A DNA stretch of 64,000 nt from Nitrospira sp. (GTDB lineage Bacteria > Nitrospirota > Nitrospiria > Nitrospirales > Nitrospiraceae). A program made the position numbers and the translations under genes. Below are positions 27,688 to 37,978 of the stretch, in pieces (position 1 is the first letter of the stretch; each line of letters starts with the position of its first letter). The notes under the pieces were generated by a model. That model was not told the DNA's origin and ran no database searches. It saw nothing but the letters and a program-made list of their open reading frames with translations. The stretch lies in assembly GCA_013140455.1 (NCBI GenBank), contig JABFSU010000039.1, forward strand, positions 1 through 64,000, given 5' to 3'.

Positions 27688-28143
27688 TTAGTTAGTGGAC
27701 GCCGACCCTTCGGGGGGTGGCTCATTGATCACGCCCCAGAACGTGCCCAATTCTCTCACGGCTGTGAGAAACTGGTGAAACTCAACGGGCTTCACGACGT
27801 AGGCATTTGCGCCGAGGGCATAGCTTTCTGCCAGGTCTTTTTCCTCCCTCGAAGAGGTCAACATGACGACGGGAATCGGACGCAGGCTGATGTCGGACTT
27901 AATGGTGCGGAGCACTTCGAGCCCGTTGACCTTGGGCATTTTGAGGTCCAGAAAGACAACGGCGGGATTGCCTTTGAGGCGTGACTTGAATTGCCCTCGG
28001 CAATAGAGATAGTCCAAAACCTCGGCGCCGTCATGACACAGGACGACCTTATCTGAGATATGCTCTTCTTCCATGGCCGCGAGTGCGAGTTCCGCATCCC
28101 GGGGGTTGTCTTCGGCCAGTAAGATGGGTTTTGCAGCCGTCAT
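27688..28143 (-). CDS. Response regulator (Rcp1-like single REC domain)
   Basis: ILLAEDNPRDAELALAAMEE...VVFLDLKMPKVNGLEVLR...VMLTSSREEKD. Confidence 0.93.
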   Translation of the reverse strand: MTAAKPILLAEDNPRDAELALAAMEEEHISDKVVLCHDGAEVLDYLYCRGQFKSRLKGNPAVVFLDLKMPKVNGLEVLRTIKSDISLRPIPVVMLTSSREEKDLAESYALGANAYVVKPVEFHQFLTAVRELGTFWGVINEPPPEGSASTN

Positions 28144-29636
28144 GTTCGAGGTCTCCTGGTTGGGAGGGTGACAAAGAACGTCGCGCCTTGATCGGGGATG
28201 CCTTCAGCCCACACCCGCCCTCCGTGGCGATGGACGATTCGGCGTACATTGGCGAGGCCGATGCCGGTCCCTTCAAATTCATCTGCGCGGTGCAGCCGCT
28301 GGAAGACGCCGAAGAGTTTGCCGAGATATTGCATATCGAACCCTACTCCATTATCGCGGACAAACACGGTGATTTCCCCGGCACTTTGTTTCTCAAGTCC
28401 GACGGCGATCTTGGCGATGGGCCGCGTGCTGGTGAACTTGAGCGCATTCGAAATCAGATTCACAAATACCTGTCGGAGCATAGCGGGATCGCCCGGTACT
28501 TCCGGCAGTGTGTCAATTGTCCAGGATATTTCCCGTCCTTGCAAGTCAAGACGTAAATCGTAAAGGATGGTCTTAATGAGCTGATCGAGATTGACCGTGG
28601 TGTGAAGCATTTCTTGACGACCCATGCGAGAAAAGACGAGGAGATCATCGATCAACTGGCCCATCTGTTTGGCAGAGTCGGAAATCGTCTGGAGGTAGCG
28701 CTTGGCCTTGTCATTCAGGCTGTCGCCGACAGCTTTGCTCAGGAGCGAGGCATAGCCATCGATGTGGCGGAGCGGCGCACGGAGGTCGTGCGAGACCGAG
28801 TAACTGAACGCCTCCAGCTCTTTGTTGGCCGCTTCGAGGAGTTCTCCGCGAAGTTGGAGTTCCGCGGCGACCTTACGACGAGCGGTAATATCGTGCCTGA
28901 TGAGGTAATAGACGGAGGCGAGGAGCACCAGTTGGAGCAGCGCTCCTAAGGCGAGGAGCACGATGGTATTGGTTGTGCTGAGCGTCGATTCGCTGAGGCG
29001 TCGACGCAAACTCTGGCGCTCGTCGCTCTCCATCTCAGCGATGATTCGGTGAATGGTCGCGAGTTCTTGTTTGGCTGCTCCCTCAAGGGCGATTCGACGG
29101 ACGGCTTCGAAGCCCCCCCCATCTCGTTTGGCGATCGCTCCCGTTTCCGCATTGATTTGCTGTTCGATCAGCTTCTGGAGTGTGTGGACTCGACTCTCTT
29201 GCAGCGGTAGCCCTGCTGTGAGGTCTTTCAGATACTTCAGATAGGTTGGTTTCTGCTCCGTGAGCGACCGGAAGCTCTTCAAGTAGACGACTTCTCCGGT
29301 GACAAGATAACGGCGATGGTTATTTTCGGCCTCATCCATCGCCACATCCACGGTATTCAACAGCTGGAGGAGGTCGTGGCTTTTCGTGTCCAAATGGCTA
29401 TTCGCGATCAGGATGGTCGTATTGCGGTAGGACACGGCCCCGATAATAAGGATGCCGATAAAGACCAGACTGAATCCTGCCAGAATCCGGCGTTCAATAG
29501 TTTGTTTGCGGAACCACATAACCAAGGTCCGCTTGGCCGGTTGTGGCGAACTGAGAGCCGGTATAGAGCCTGTTTCAGGGGCGGGATCTCCGGCGATGGG
29601 AGGCAGCGGCGGTCGATCGCTCGTCACTGTGTCCAT
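28140..29636 (-). CDS. Membrane histidine kinase with CHASE3-like sensor
   Basis: TM, CHASE3-like region (LDTKSHDLLQLLNTVDVAMDEAENNHRRYLVTGEVVYL), FSYSVSHDLRAPLRHIDGYA, HATPase. Confidence 0.92.
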   Translation of the reverse strand: MDTVTSDRPPLPPIAGDPAPETGSIPALSSPQPAKRTLVMWFRKQTIERRILAGFSLVFIGILIIGAVSYRNTTILIANSHLDTKSHDLLQLLNTVDVAMDEAENNHRRYLVTGEVVYLKSFRSLTEQKPTYLKYLKDLTAGLPLQESRVHTLQKLIEQQINAETGAIAKRDGGGFEAVRRIALEGAAKQELATIHRIIAEMESDERQSLRRRLSESTLSTTNTIVLLALGALLQLVLLASVYYLIRHDITARRKVAAELQLRGELLEAANKELEAFSYSVSHDLRAPLRHIDGYASLLSKAVGDSLNDKAKRYLQTISDSAKQMGQLIDDLLVFSRMGRQEMLHTTVNLDQLIKTILYDLRLDLQGREISWTIDTLPEVPGDPAMLRQVFVNLISNALKFTSTRPIAKIAVGLEKQSAGEITVFVRDNGVGFDMQYLGKLFGVFQRLHRADEFEGTGIGLANVRRIVHRHGGRVWAEGIPDQGATFFVTLPTRRPRT

Positions 29637-29744
29637 GGAAAGAAACCGCGTTGAAAGGTGTAGGGAAAACTCTGGGCACTCTACTCTCGGCCGTTCACAG
29701 GCCGCAAGATCTATTTTAGCAGATCTGCGACGGCTGCTAGACGG

Positions 29745-31241
29745 CTAGCCGCCGAGAGGGGGGATCGGAGGGAGAGCGGTCGCAGCGGGTGCTGGGAGAT
29801 GGGAGAACATCATCGTTGCCGAGACCACCCAGTCGATGAAGGGCTGTGGATAGATACCGATCAATAGTGTTCCGGCAAGGCCGACATATACGACGGCCTT
29901 CATGGGACCGGAAATCCGAATGGGTGATGGGTCAATCGGCTCGGCAATGTACATTTTCTTTACTACGATGAGGTAGTAGTACATGGAAATCACGATATTC
30001 ACGAGCCCGACGGTAATAAGGGTATAGAGCCCCTCCTTGATGGCTGCCACAAAGATATAGATCTTTCCGATAAACCCGGCTAAGGGCGGCACGCCGGCCA
30101 GCGACAGGAGAAAGAGCAGCATGGAGAAAGCCAGAAACGGCGATCGGCGATTGAGACCGCTGTAGTCGTTGATTTCTTCACTGCCGATGGCCTGGCTCAT
30201 GGCGATCACGACCGCGAAGGCGCCGATATTCGCGAACAGATAGGTGAGAAGATAAAACAGGATCGCATCGTTGCCCATCTTGGTGCCCGCTGCCATCCCG
30301 ATGAGGACGTTTCCGATTTGGGCAATGCCGGAATAGGCCAGGAGGCGCTTCATATTCGTTTGGGCGATCGCCACGATGTTCGCATAGGTCATCGACAGAA
30401 CAGAGACTGCTGCGAGCAAGAGCACCCACATCGGTTTAAAGGTGAACAGGGCAACGAAGAACAACCGGAGCAGGATGGCGATGGCTGCGCCCTTCGGTGC
30501 GATGGAGAGAAATGCCGTGACGGGCGTGGGCGCACCGTGATAGGTGTCGGGAATCCAGGAATGGAACGGGACGGCGCCGATTTTGAAACCGAGCGCCGCG
30601 AAGATCAACAGGAAGCCGATGATCAAACCCGGGGTGGCCGGCGCAGAGGCCATATCTGAAAAGACCAGCTTGCCGGTTTCTCCGTAGACCAAGCTGATTC
30701 CATAGGCCAGGAGACCGGCGGCAAAGACTCCAAGAATAAAGAACTTGAGGCCGGCTTCATTCGAGGCGAGGTCTTCGCGCAGGTACGCCACGAGCACATA
30801 GAACCCGAATGTGGAAAACTCCAGCGTGACGAACAGGGACAGTAAATCGTTGGCGGAGGCCATAAACATCATGCCGAGGGCGGACATGACGATGAGGAAG
30901 TAGTATTCCCCACGGAAAAAGGCAAAGCGGTTGACATATTCGATGGAGGCGAGGATCACGAGAATGCTCGCTCCGATGATGAACATCTTAAAGAAGATGG
31001 ACATGCGATCGAGCACAAACATGTTTCCGAATAGGGCTCCAGAGATTTGTGTCAAGTCGAACCAGGCAAGGCAGCTCAGGGTGACGACGAGCCCAACGAC
31101 GCTTAAGTAGGCCAGCTGTTCCTTAGGCAGTCGGGGAAATGCAAAGTCGACAATCAAGACCAGGCAAAGCCACAGCGTCAGGAAGATCTCCGGGAGGAGG
31201 AGGAGGAGATCGGCAATCGTCATGTTGAGTTCAAAGTTCAT
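29745..31241 (-). CDS. nuoN: NADH-quinone oxidoreductase subunit N
   Basis: Antiporter-like multi-TM protein; FLIFAALGFKIGAVPFHSWIPDTYHGAPTPVTAFLSIAPKGAA. Confidence 0.94.
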   Translation of the reverse strand: MNFELNMTIADLLLLLPEIFLTLWLCLVLIVDFAFPRLPKEQLAYLSVVGLVVTLSCLAWFDLTQISGALFGNMFVLDRMSIFFKMFIIGASILVILASIEYVNRFAFFRGEYYFLIVMSALGMMFMASANDLLSLFVTLEFSTFGFYVLVAYLREDLASNEAGLKFFILGVFAAGLLAYGISLVYGETGKLVFSDMASAPATPGLIIGFLLIFAALGFKIGAVPFHSWIPDTYHGAPTPVTAFLSIAPKGAAIAILLRLFFVALFTFKPMWVLLLAAVSVLSMTYANIVAIAQTNMKRLLAYSGIAQIGNVLIGMAAGTKMGNDAILFYLLTYLFANIGAFAVVIAMSQAIGSEEINDYSGLNRRSPFLAFSMLLFLLSLAGVPPLAGFIGKIYIFVAAIKEGLYTLITVGLVNIVISMYYYLIVVKKMYIAEPIDPSPIRISGPMKAVVYVGLAGTLLIGIYPQPFIDWVVSATMMFSHLPAPAATALPPIPPLGG

Positions 31242-31257
31242 AGTGTCGACTGGTACC

Positions 31258-32934
31258 CTATTGAGCCACGCGCGAGTCAGGAAGCTGCGCACCGCGGGCC
31301 GCTAACTGTTCGTGCAATACTGTCGCCGTTGTCTCGGGAGCCGGTAGCGCGGCCACGGGCACGACGTGCGTAATCTTCGCGATGAGCGGATCGACCCCTG
31401 AGCGAACCACGTTGTACAGGTGCATGGGGAAGAGTCCGAATCCCACGCTGACGGAAATCATGATCAAGAGCGGGAGACGGTCGACGAAAGCCACGGCGTC
31501 ATGGGAGTGGCTGTATTTCTGATCCATTGGGCCGTAGAACAGGCTCCGCATCATCTTAAAGAGATAGGCCATCGTCAGCACGATCCCGAGCACGGCGACA
31601 ATCACTTGTAGGGGATATTTGTTCCAGCTGCCCACGATGATCATGACTTCAGCGATGAAATTGATCGTGCCCGGCATGCCGATGGACGCCATGCAGCCCA
31701 CCACGAAGCAGGCGGAGATAAAGGGCATCTTATTCGACAGTCCACCGAGTGAAGGGATATCGCGGGTGTGGGTTTGATCGTAGACCCAGCCGGCCATCGA
31801 GAAGAGCATGCCCGTAGCCATGGCGTGGGCGAACATGTAGATGATTGCGCCGCTGAGGCTGATGTAATCCAGGGCGGCCATGCCAAGAAACACATAGCCC
31901 ATGTGACTCGAACTGGAATACCCGATGACATACTTGGTGTCTTTCGCGTAGTACGCGACGAACCCACCGTAGACGATACTGAACATGCAGAGCACGGCCG
32001 CCATCGGCATGAGCTCTCGCGTCGTTTCGGGAAGAATTTCATAGGCCACGCGGATGATCGAGAAATGCCCGAGCTTCATGAGAACGCCGGCGTGCAACAT
32101 GCTCGTAGCTGCGGGAGCGGCGGCGTGTCCCACCGGTGACCAGGAATGGAGAGGCCAGAGCGGTGCGATGGAAGCGAATCCGAAGAAAATCAGGACCCAG
32201 ATGATTTTGTCCAGAGTCGTACCCAGCACGGGAATGTTCATGAGATTGGCATGTTCGCGGAGCACCAGGATATCAAAGGTGTTCAGGCCTGAATATTTAT
32301 AGATCAGGAGAATGCCCATGAAGGCGGCGACGGCAAAAGCTGAGAGAAACAGCACCAGCTTCATGGCCGCGTATTCTTTGCTGTTTGAGCCGAAGTTGAA
32401 GATGAAACCAACGGAATCGCGTTGTTTGACGCCTTCCGGATCGGTCATTTCCAGATACTTCTTGGTGTGGCTGCCCCACATACCCAGCAGCAGATACATC
32501 GGAATGACCGACATTTCGTAGAAGAAGTAGAGGAAGAAAAGATCCAGCGACATGAACACGCCGATGGTCGCGGCGGCCAGAATGAGAATCCAGATGTAAA
32601 ACTCTTTTGCACGATCTTTGATGTGCCAGGAGACAAAGATGCCGGCGAACAACAAGATCGACGAGGCCAGGACCAGGGGTGTGCCGATGCCGTCGACGCC
32701 AAGGTACAGCGAGATACCGAGTTGTCGCGACCATTCAAACCGTTGGATGAACTGGAATCCGCCTCTGACAGGATCGTACGAATAGAACAGATAGAGGGAC
32801 GCCATGAGCGAAATAAACGCCGATCCGGCGGCAATGCCGCGCACCAGGAGCGCCTGGCGGTTGGAGACGAAGATCAACGCGAGGGCGCCGAAGAACGGAG
32901 CGAAGAGAATGTAGAGTAAGGCGTAATCACCCAT
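31258..32934 (-). CDS. nuoM: NADH-quinone oxidoreductase subunit M (copy 1)
   Basis: GVDGIGTPLVLASSILLF; FASIAPLWPLHSWSPVGHAAAPAATSMLHAGVLMKLG. Confidence 0.92.
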   Translation of the reverse strand: MGDYALLYILFAPFFGALALIFVSNRQALLVRGIAAGSAFISLMASLYLFYSYDPVRGGFQFIQRFEWSRQLGISLYLGVDGIGTPLVLASSILLFAGIFVSWHIKDRAKEFYIWILILAAATIGVFMSLDLFFLYFFYEMSVIPMYLLLGMWGSHTKKYLEMTDPEGVKQRDSVGFIFNFGSNSKEYAAMKLVLFLSAFAVAAFMGILLIYKYSGLNTFDILVLREHANLMNIPVLGTTLDKIIWVLIFFGFASIAPLWPLHSWSPVGHAAAPAATSMLHAGVLMKLGHFSIIRVAYEILPETTRELMPMAAVLCMFSIVYGGFVAYYAKDTKYVIGYSSSSHMGYVFLGMAALDYISLSGAIIYMFAHAMATGMLFSMAGWVYDQTHTRDIPSLGGLSNKMPFISACFVVGCMASIGMPGTINFIAEVMIIVGSWNKYPLQVIVAVLGIVLTMAYLFKMMRSLFYGPMDQKYSHSHDAVAFVDRLPLLIMISVSVGFGLFPMHLYNVVRSGVDPLIAKITHVVPVAALPAPETTATVLHEQLAARGAQLPDSRVAQ

Positions 32935-32939
32935 GGGTC

Positions 32940-34499
32940 TTAGCGATCCAATCGTTGAACTGGTTCAGTCAGCACGGCGACGGTTCCATGATCGAGACGG
33001 TCTACCAGCGCTTGGATGGAGCCGTTCATGATGTGGAGGAACGGCGAGGGATAGAGCCCGATCCAGAGAATCATGACGGCGAGCGACACGGCAATGACCA
33101 TTTCCCGTAATTGTAAATCGGCCATCGTATTCTTCACGGATTTTCCGAGAGGGCCCAGGATCGCTCGTTCGTAGTACCACAGAAAATAGGCCGCACCGAA
33201 GACGACTCCGGTGACGGCAAAGGCACCGAAGACCCAATTGGCTTTAAACGTACCGAGAAGAATCAAGAACTCTCCGACAAAGCCGTTGGTACCGGGCAAG
33301 CCGATTGAGGCCAGCCCGATCAGTAAAAAGAACGAAGCCAGGAGGGGCACCTGTTGCGCCATCCCGCCGAAGGCCGATAGGTGTGTAGTTTGCTGTCGCG
33401 AGTAGAGGAACCCTGCAATAAAGAAGAGTCCCGCGGTACTGAATCCAAGATTGATCATTGTCAGGAGACTACCCTGGAGTCCTTGATAGTTCAGCGCAAA
33501 GAGCCCCATCATTACAAAGCCCAAGTGGCTGATACTGCTGAACGCCAGAAGTCTCCGGAAATCCGGCTGGATGAGTGCCATGATCGCGCCGTAGGTAATG
33601 GCGGCAATTCCCAGAACCATAATGACGGTCACGACGGTATGGCTCTTTGAGGCTTCCGGAAGTAATGGAATGCTGAATCTGATAAAGCCGAATGTTCCGA
33701 GCTTGAGTCCGGCGAGGACGACAGCCATGCCGATAGGCCCTTCGAGCAAGGCGTCAGGCAGCCAGGTGTGGAATGGAAACACCGGGGCTTTGAAGGCAAA
33801 CCCCATGAACATCAGCCAGAAAATAAGGATCTGTTGATCGATCGGAATGGGGACTGCCAGCAGATCGAGGAGGTCGAAAGAGTACAGCTGATCGGTATGC
33901 CGGAGGACCGCCCAATGGTGGAAATTCAGATCTAGCAGCGCAATGCCCACGAGCATGAAGACGCTACCCAAGAGGGTGTAAAGGACATACTTCAATGCGG
34001 CATGATGACGTTCGGCCCCGCCACCCCAGAGCTTGATCAGGAAGTAACTCGGGATGAGCATCAATTCCCAGAAGACGAAGAAGAGAATGAGGTCCAGTGA
34101 AACGAAGACGCCCATGGTCGTCGTTTCGAGGGCCAGGAGACACATCATGTAAAGTTTCACCTGGTGGCGAATGGTGTCCCAGGAATATACAATCACGAGA
34201 ACTGTCAGGAACGCGGTCAACCCGACAAAGAGCACGCTGATGCCATCGACTGCCAGGTGATAACTGATGCCCAAAGCGGGAATCCATCGAACATGTTCGG
34301 CAAACTGCATCGCAGCGGAATCGGGGACGAAGCGAAGCAGCACAAAGACGGCCAGCGCCAGTTCGACCAGGCTGATCGTCAGGGCGGATGTCCGAACCAT
34401 ATCCTCGTCATCAACCAGCCAGAGCACGGCAGCTCCGACAAAAGGGAGGAAGAGGAGGCAGGACAGAATTGGAAAACCAGCTGCAAGTTCTTCTAACAT
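32940..34499 (-). CDS. nuoM: NADH-quinone oxidoreductase subunit M (copy 2)
   Basis: AVDGISVLFVGLTAFLTVLVIVYSW; FAFKAPVFPFHTWLPDALLEGPIGMAVVLAGLKLGTFGFIRF. Confidence 0.93.
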   Translation of the reverse strand: MLEELAAGFPILSCLLFLPFVGAAVLWLVDDEDMVRTSALTISLVELALAVFVLLRFVPDSAAMQFAEHVRWIPALGISYHLAVDGISVLFVGLTAFLTVLVIVYSWDTIRHQVKLYMMCLLALETTTMGVFVSLDLILFFVFWELMLIPSYFLIKLWGGGAERHHAALKYVLYTLLGSVFMLVGIALLDLNFHHWAVLRHTDQLYSFDLLDLLAVPIPIDQQILIFWLMFMGFAFKAPVFPFHTWLPDALLEGPIGMAVVLAGLKLGTFGFIRFSIPLLPEASKSHTVVTVIMVLGIAAITYGAIMALIQPDFRRLLAFSSISHLGFVMMGLFALNYQGLQGSLLTMINLGFSTAGLFFIAGFLYSRQQTTHLSAFGGMAQQVPLLASFFLLIGLASIGLPGTNGFVGEFLILLGTFKANWVFGAFAVTGVVFGAAYFLWYYERAILGPLGKSVKNTMADLQLREMVIAVSLAVMILWIGLYPSPFLHIMNGSIQALVDRLDHGTVAVLTEPVQRLDR

Positions 34500-34535
34500 A
34501 ATCGTTGCACGACTCCGACGATCCCTCGACGTGAC

Positions 34536-36512
34536 TTACTTCTGCACGATCAGTTGTACGACTAAGGCCAGCAAGAAGAGGCCGGCGACAATAATTGCCG
34601 CATAGTGATGGACCATGCCGCTTTGGAGCTTGCGTCCCTGGCGAGCTGCCAGATGATTGCCGAATCCAATCACGTTGAGGCCGGCATAGACCACGTATTT
34701 TTCTATCCAGGTGGAGCCGGCAGATCCCCATTCGGCCATCTGTGCGACCCCATTCACGAGCCCATCGATCACTGTCCGATCAAACCAGTCCAGGAATTCC
34801 CCCAGGCGTTTGGTCGGCTCAACGAACAGGAAGTCGTAGAGCTCGTCTACGTAGTACTTGTTCAAGAGAGTTGTGTAGGCACCTTGGAATTTGGCTGACC
34901 AGTTGTCCGCAGTCGAAGGACTTAAACTATAGAGGAAATGAGCCAGACCCCACCCGACGAGTGCAATGCCGGTTGCCGTTCCCATAAGAAGCAGGGTGGT
35001 CGCAACGCTGGTCTCATGCCCGCCGGCTGCGCCTGCAACGGGGGCCAAGAACCCATGGAGCCAACCATGCTCAGGCGGGAAACCCAAGATGAGTCCGCCG
35101 AATACGGATAGGACACCGAGCGCCATCAAAGGCCCGACCATCACCATGGGCGATTCATGGACATGCTCTTCGGTGTGATGGTCCATGCGAGAGGCGCCGT
35201 AGAAGGTCAGGTACGTCAGCCGGAACATATAAAAAGACGTGAGAAACGCGCCGATCGCCGCCAGTCCATAGAAGAGGAATTGGTGATTCACGAAGGCGTG
35301 GCCCATGATCTCGTCTTTACTCCAGAACCCGGCTAACGGTGGGATACCTGCGATCGCGATGGTGCCGATGAGGAAGAGCCGATAGGTCCAGGGTATCTTC
35401 TTGCTAAGCCCGCCCATTTTCCGGATGTCCTGCTCACCTGACAGGGCGTGGATGACGGAACCGGCGGATAAGAACAAGAGGGCCTTGAAGAAGGCATGGG
35501 TCATGACATGGAAGACGGCGGCCGTATAGGCGCCGATTCCGCACGCGAGAAACATGTAGCCGAGTTGGCTGACCGTCGAGTAAGCGAGCACACGTTTAAT
35601 GTCGGTTTGCACCAGTCCGATAGTCGCTGCAAATAAGGCGGTGCAGCCTCCGACGATTGCGACGGTCTGCATGGCAATGGGAGAGAGATCGAAGATGGCA
35701 TGGTTCCGCACGATCATATAGACGCCTGCCGTGACCATGGTGGCGGCATGGATCAGCGCGCTGACCGGTGTGGGCCCTTCCATCGCATCCGGCAACCAGG
35801 TGTACAGAGGGAGCTGGGCGGATTTCCCGACCGCGCCGACTAACAGGCAGAGGGCGATGGCGGTGGCCATGTCGGGCGAGAGTTGCCCCAGCTGGGCAAA
35901 GACCTTCGTGTAGTCGAGCGTCTTGAAATTGATAAAGATCAGGAAGATAGCCAGGAGAAAGCCGGCATCGCCGATACGGTTGACGACGAAGGCTTTTGAG
36001 GCGGCTTTGGCGGCGGAGACTTTATCGTAGTAATAGCCGATGAGCAGATAGGAGCACAGTCCGACGCCTTCCCATCCGATGAACAGGACTGCATAGTTGT
36101 TGCCCATGACGAGCAGCAACATGGAGACCATGAACAGGTTCATATAGGTGAAGAACCGAGTGAAGCCGGCCTCGCCGTGCATGTAGCCGACGGAATAGAC
36201 ATGGATTAAGAATCCAATTCCGGTGACGACCAACAGCCAGACGCAGGTGAGTGGGTCTACGAGATAGGCCAGGTTGATGGTGAGGTCGCCGCCGAAGATC
36301 CATTGATAGGCGACAACTTCGTGAGTAGCGCCGGTGCGCAGGACATCTGCGAAAACTCCGATCACGCAGAGGAACGAGAGTCCCACGGATCCCCAGGCGA
36401 GACGGTGGGCAACCTCATGGGAGTACCGGCTGCCAAGGAGCCCATTGGCAATGACGGCCAGCAAGGGGAAGACCGGAATCAGTTTAATAAGCAGATCAGT
36501 TAAGTCGAACAC
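34536..36512 (-). CDS. nuoL: NADH-quinone oxidoreductase subunit L
   Basis: FFTYMNLFMVSMLLLVMGNNYAVLFIGWEGVGLCSYLLIGYYY; AQLPLYTWLPDAMEGPTPVSALIHAATMVTAGVYMI. Confidence 0.96.
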   Translation of the reverse strand: MFDLTDLLIKLIPVFPLLAVIANGLLGSRYSHEVAHRLAWGSVGLSFLCVIGVFADVLRTGATHEVVAYQWIFGGDLTINLAYLVDPLTCVWLLVVTGIGFLIHVYSVGYMHGEAGFTRFFTYMNLFMVSMLLLVMGNNYAVLFIGWEGVGLCSYLLIGYYYDKVSAAKAASKAFVVNRIGDAGFLLAIFLIFINFKTLDYTKVFAQLGQLSPDMATAIALCLLVGAVGKSAQLPLYTWLPDAMEGPTPVSALIHAATMVTAGVYMIVRNHAIFDLSPIAMQTVAIVGGCTALFAATIGLVQTDIKRVLAYSTVSQLGYMFLACGIGAYTAAVFHVMTHAFFKALLFLSAGSVIHALSGEQDIRKMGGLSKKIPWTYRLFLIGTIAIAGIPPLAGFWSKDEIMGHAFVNHQFLFYGLAAIGAFLTSFYMFRLTYLTFYGASRMDHHTEEHVHESPMVMVGPLMALGVLSVFGGLILGFPPEHGWLHGFLAPVAGAAGGHETSVATTLLLMGTATGIALVGWGLAHFLYSLSPSTADNWSAKFQGAYTTLLNKYYVDELYDFLFVEPTKRLGEFLDWFDRTVIDGLVNGVAQMAEWGSAGSTWIEKYVVYAGLNVIGFGNHLAARQGRKLQSGMVHHYAAIIVAGLFLLALVVQLIVQK

Positions 36513-36513
36513 G

Positions 36514-36816
36514 TTACCACTTCAAAAGGTTCATTTCATCGACGTTGGTTGAGAGTTTCCCGCGGAACACGACAATGATGATGGCTAAGCCGATGGCCGC
36601 TTCTCCGGCGGCGATCGCAATGATGAACAGGGCCACCAGCTGGCCGGCCATGGATTCAAGATAATGGGAAAAGGCCACGAGGTTGATATTGGCGGCGTTG
36701 AGCATAATCTCGACGGACATCAGCACGATAATAAAATTGCGTCTGATCAGGACGCCGAGGAGTCCGATCATGAACAGGACTGCGCTGACTGCCACATAGG
36801 CGGCTAACGGGATCAT
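36514..36816 (-). CDS. nuoK: NADH-quinone oxidoreductase subunit K
   Basis: IGLLGVLIRRNFIIVLMSVEIMLNAANINLVAFSHY; AAGEAAIGLAIIIVVFR. Confidence 0.95.
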   Translation of the reverse strand: MIPLAAYVAVSAVLFMIGLLGVLIRRNFIIVLMSVEIMLNAANINLVAFSHYLESMAGQLVALFIIAIAAGEAAIGLAIIIVVFRGKLSTNVDEMNLLKW

Positions 36817-36819
36817 GCG

Positions 36820-37341
36820 TCAGTCTTTCCTCAAGTTGAGCGGCTTGGGTGTTTTCGCCAACACGATCGCGCCGATAATGGCGCCTAACAAGAAGACCCC
36901 CACGATTTCAAATTGCAGGAGATAGTCGCTGAACATCTTGATCCCGATCGCGGCCGTGTCTCCGTCTTGTAAGACGGCAACGGCTGGTGCATCGCCTTTC
37001 GCTCCGGCAAAAGGCGAGTGGAGCAAGAGATATATCACGTAGAGAGATCCCAGAACGGCCGGGGTCAAAAAATACAGATAGGTGGAGTGAAAATAGCGCT
37101 CGTCCGTTTTGAGATTCAGGAGCATTAGGACGAAGAGATAGAGCACGAGAATGGCTCCGGCATACACGATGACTTGGACGGCCCAGAGAAACTCTGCATT
37201 GAGCAGGACGAAAAATCCCGAGACGTGCAGAAGAAGGGCCAGCAACGCCAAGCCGCAATGGACCGGATTCTTGAGCGCAACCGTCATGACGGCGGCCGCA
37301 ATACTCATGAGCGCAAAATACGAAAAGAAGACAGCAATCAT
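36820..37341 (-). CDS. nuoJ: NADH-quinone oxidoreductase subunit J
   Basis: VLLNAEFLWAVQVIVYAGAILVLYLFVLMLLNLK. Confidence 0.94.
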   Translation of the reverse strand: MIAVFFSYFALMSIAAAVMTVALKNPVHCGLALLALLLHVSGFFVLLNAEFLWAVQVIVYAGAILVLYLFVLMLLNLKTDERYFHSTYLYFLTPAVLGSLYVIYLLLHSPFAGAKGDAPAVAVLQDGDTAAIGIKMFSDYLLQFEIVGVFLLGAIIGAIVLAKTPKPLNLRKD

Positions 37342-37350
37342 CGGGGTGTC

Positions 37351-37938
37351 TCAGCTCAAATGCTTGGGAGTCGATTGTGTGGCTTTGAGGACCGACTGCG
37401 GGAAATAGTATCGGTACTCACGACTCTCCTCGACATTTTTCTCCTGGTTATGGGCGTAAAGATATTTTTTCGCGTCACTGAGATGACGCTCACCAATGTC
37501 GTAGAGCCGCTTCTTGTCGAAGAGGAGGGTGCGCTTGTCATGCGTGGAGAATTCGTACATCTTGGTCATGGCCAGCGCATTGACGGGGCAGGCTTCCACA
37601 CAGTAGCCGCAGAACACACACTTCGTGATGTCGATATAAAACTCTGTCGCGTACCGCTGGAGAGGTCGGGTCGGGTCCTCCGCGCTGATCACCTTAATGC
37701 AACGGGACGGGCAGGCGGCCTCACAGAGATCGCAGCCCACGCAGCGTTCACGGCCGTCGTCGTAGCGCAGCAGCGATAATGCGCCCCGATGGGTATCGGG
37801 AAGGGTTCGCTGTTCACGCGGGTACTGAAACGTGATCGGGCGATGGAACATATGGCGAAATGTCACCTTCATCGCATCCCAGATCTCATAGAACAGGGCT
37901 GCATGTAGAATCTTTTTTGTCAGTGTGGCAACGCTCAT
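37351..37938 (-). CDS. nuoI: NADH-quinone oxidoreductase subunit I
   Basis: Two 4Fe-4S motifs CVGCDLCEAACPSRCI and CVFCGYCVEACPVNAL. Confidence 0.95.
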   Translation of the reverse strand: MSVATLTKKILHAALFYEIWDAMKVTFRHMFHRPITFQYPREQRTLPDTHRGALSLLRYDDGRERCVGCDLCEAACPSRCIKVISAEDPTRPLQRYATEFYIDITKCVFCGYCVEACPVNALAMTKMYEFSTHDKRTLLFDKKRLYDIGERHLSDAKKYLYAHNQEKNVEESREYRYYFPQSVLKATQSTPKHLS

Positions 37939-37978
37939 CGTCGGCTCCCGCCCATCGATACGAAGATCTGTATTACTG